A stretch of DNA of 64,000 bases, taken from assembly GCF_002127325.2 (NCBI RefSeq), contig NC_035447.2:25353780-25417779 (forward strand), in the 5' to 3' direction. Of the stretch, positions 62,305-64,000 are shown one piece after another (position 1 is the stretch's first letter; each line of letters begins with the position of its first letter). Source of the DNA: Helianthus annuus. Taxonomy: Eukaryota; Streptophyta; Magnoliopsida; Asterales; Asteraceae. The notes under the pieces are model-generated. The model did no database searches. It was not told the DNA's origin and saw nothing but the letters and a program-made list of their open reading frames with translations. The translations under genes were made by a program, and so were the position numbers.

Positions 62305-62859
62305 GAGTTAACTTCCATTTTGCTCCCTGTGCTTTGGTCATTTTAACGGTTTTGTCCCAATAGTTTAAAAATAGCCATTTTCCTCCCTAATTTTTCTAAC
62401 TTATCGTCATTTTTGCTCCCCGCCTCTAACTCCATCCCAAAAATCCATTAACTAGAAGGGTATTTTGGTAATTTTATAGATAAAAGTAAGGGCATGTAAT
62501 ACTTTTCACCTAAATAAACCTATAACTTGTTTTTTTACATGTATATAAGTAATTCTTTTCTAATCCCCAATCTTTCCATCCACTCTTTCTACCGGCCACC
62601 ACCATCCACAATCATCCATCACCACCTGCAACTATCACTTGTCGACCGCGACTTTTAACTAAAAGTTTTAATTGAGTTAGAGCCATGGAGTAAACTACCG
62701 AAATACCCCTACTTTTAATTGAACGTTTTAACTGAGTTAAAGCCAGGGAGCAAACTGGCGACAAACTCGAAAGATCAAGGAGGAAAATGACTATTTTTAA
62801 CTATTGGAGCAAAACCGTTAAAATGACCAAACCACTGGGAGAAAAACGAAAGTTAACTC
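62305..62859. mobile_element. MULE-type MITE, 555 bp
   Basis: TIR GAGTTAACTTCC/GAGTTAACTTTC with arms extending about 90 bp (TTTGGTCATTTTAACGGTTT). 9-bp TSD TTTTTTATA at 62296-62304 and 62860-62868. Non-coding. Confidence 0.85.
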
Positions 62860-62868
62860 TTTTTTATA

Positions 62869-63440
62869 TATAAAATTACTATAATACCCCTACCTTTAAT
62901 TGAACGATTTAACCCGATTAAGAGTAGGGGAGCAAATTTGCAATAAAATGGAAATATTAGGAAGGAAAATGACACTTTTTAATTTTTTTTTTGAACGGTG
63001 AGAATCTTTAACTAGTTGTGAGAGAGATCTCATACCCTCTTAAACAGAGGGCCCTAACCCTACTCTGGCCAGACTATGTTATCTTAACCGGGTCCACGCT
63101 GGCGTCAGAGTTTGGCTAACAACGTTCCTCAGGAAACCATACCACCCACTACTAGTGTCAAGGGCTTGTGCCGCCACAAGAGAATCTCTTTAGCGTAACG
63201 CACGGTGTACTAAAACCCGAGGTTGCTCAGGCTCGAATTCTTGACTTAGGGTCTGGGAGAACTAGCCTTCATTGCCTTTATCCACCAAATATGGCACTAG
63301 TAGAGATTGAATTTGGGTCTCCAAGGAGAACCCAAGTCTTTCCAACCACTAGACCACAAGTGATGGATGCACTTTTTAAAAGATTTAGACAAAACCATTA
63401 GAATGACCAAACCACATAGAGCAAAATAGAAGTAAAGTCT
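62869..63440. mobile_element. Arm fragment of the same MULE family, split by a SINE
   Basis: 62869-62982 and 63380-63440 together match one arm of 62305-62859 (GGGGAGCAAA, AGGAAAATGACxxTTTTTAA, then AAAACCATTAGAATGACCAA). The SINE interrupts it at the shared CACTTTTTAA. Confidence 0.7.
62983..63369 (-). mobile_element. SINE, 387 bp, with perfect 10-bp TSD
   Basis: On the minus strand the 5' end has a tRNA-like TGTGGTCTAGTGGTTGG (A-box region) and a weak B-box candidate in AAATTCAATCTC. It ends in a short A run (plus-strand T's at 62983-62992). CACTTTTTAA lies at 62973-62982 and again at 63370-63379. The plus-strand 77-codon ORF here is not a gene. Confidence 0.75.
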
Positions 63441-64000
63441 TTTATTTATTTTCTACTAGGTTAGATATCCTTGTATTACACGGGTTAGAAAATTTAAATA
63501 ATATAATTCACAAATCTATAAGTAATATTGCGTATTACATTAACAAAAGACAAAACTAAATTACTAACTTTAATTCACAAACTTAGAAATATATTACAAA
63601 TCTCTATAAATTTATTAGTATAAAATATTAAATGTTTTATTTATAATTTTATTATCCGCATCAAATAGTAGTAACTTGTCCCCATCTCTAATCTTTACTC
63701 TTTATAGTGCAACCTACACATGTCAATACATGGAAACCACTTGTTTTAAAAGACATGGAAACCACTTGTTTTAACTTTTAAGTACACACCAACTCTTAAT
63801 AGTGTAAAATATTTAAAATATATAAAAATATATTAAGTATGAATGTAATATATTTCATGTCAATTTGAATGTTTGATAATAGAGTTCTTGTCTTGAGACA
63901 TCTCCTACAAAAAAAATAATTTAGAAGTTACTAGTTGTAAAAAAATAATTTTGTATTCAATTAAGATATAGTCAAAATTAAAAAGAAAAACAATAAATAA
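63441..64000. other. AT-rich end of window, possible Helitron 3' end
   Basis: CTAG at 63456-63459 followed by CCTTGT-ATT-ACACGG, an imperfect hairpin, would suit a minus-strand Helitron 3' end whose body continues past the window. Otherwise nothing recognised. Confidence 0.3.

Noticed and set aside
63168..63401. 77-aa ORF as a gene
   Set aside because: Lies across the antisense strand of a SINE.

Overview
This is a gene-poor, repeat-dominated piece of a plant nuclear genome, most likely a eudicot of the daisy family (Asteraceae). The evidence is the Ty1/copia and Ty3/gypsy (Tat lineage) retrotransposons, a copia-associated extra ORF of a type I know from Asteraceae genomes, L1-type LINEs, plant-type Helitrons, MULE/hAT MITEs and (TA)n-embedded foldback elements. 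I found no intact ordinary host gene, no RNA gene and no CRISPR array.

Bases 1-33203 are a three-level nest. The host is a decayed copia element on the minus strand: 5' LTR 32542-33203, initiator-Met PBS, gag/PR/IN/RT-RNase H between 31519 and 24155, and an extra ORF running off the left edge. Into its 3' part went a Tat-type gypsy element, E1 (2458-23620, plus strand, TSD ATACC, 745-bp LTRs differing at about 11 sites). Into the RNase H of E1 went a second, younger Tat element, E2 (7470-18207, minus strand, TSD AGGTA, LTRs identical by eye except a 6-bp indel). E1 and E2 share a tRNA-Lys PBS, a gag-protease frame closed by TAG-CAA-TTA directly in frame with RT, and a four-exon gene on the opposite strand with the same intron phases. 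E2 is almost intact: its pol is open for about 1,100 codons and I see one 1-nt deletion in gag.

33204-46087 is a mosaic of small elements: a MULE MITE, an L1 LINE split by a hAT-like element just before its RT FADD box, a run of foldback elements abutting (TA)n tracts, a LINE 3' end, a hAT MITE and another MULE MITE. 46161-48495 is a 2.3-kb non-coding TIR element with a scattered AACGCCA word. A 5'-truncated LINE with a 566-codon frame follows (48542-50392).

50584-56377 fits a minus-strand Helitron that split a MITE. It holds a second Helitron (50867-52928), a small spliced gene of unknown function (53555-52938) and a recent ~1.28-kb tandem duplication. 56674-59761 is a second run of (TA)n-flanked foldbacks, two of them four-armed palindromes. 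59987-61194 is a CACTA-like element carrying a histone H4 pseudogene. A 561-bp tandem duplication, a MULE MITE and a SINE with a perfect 10-bp TSD fill the rest.
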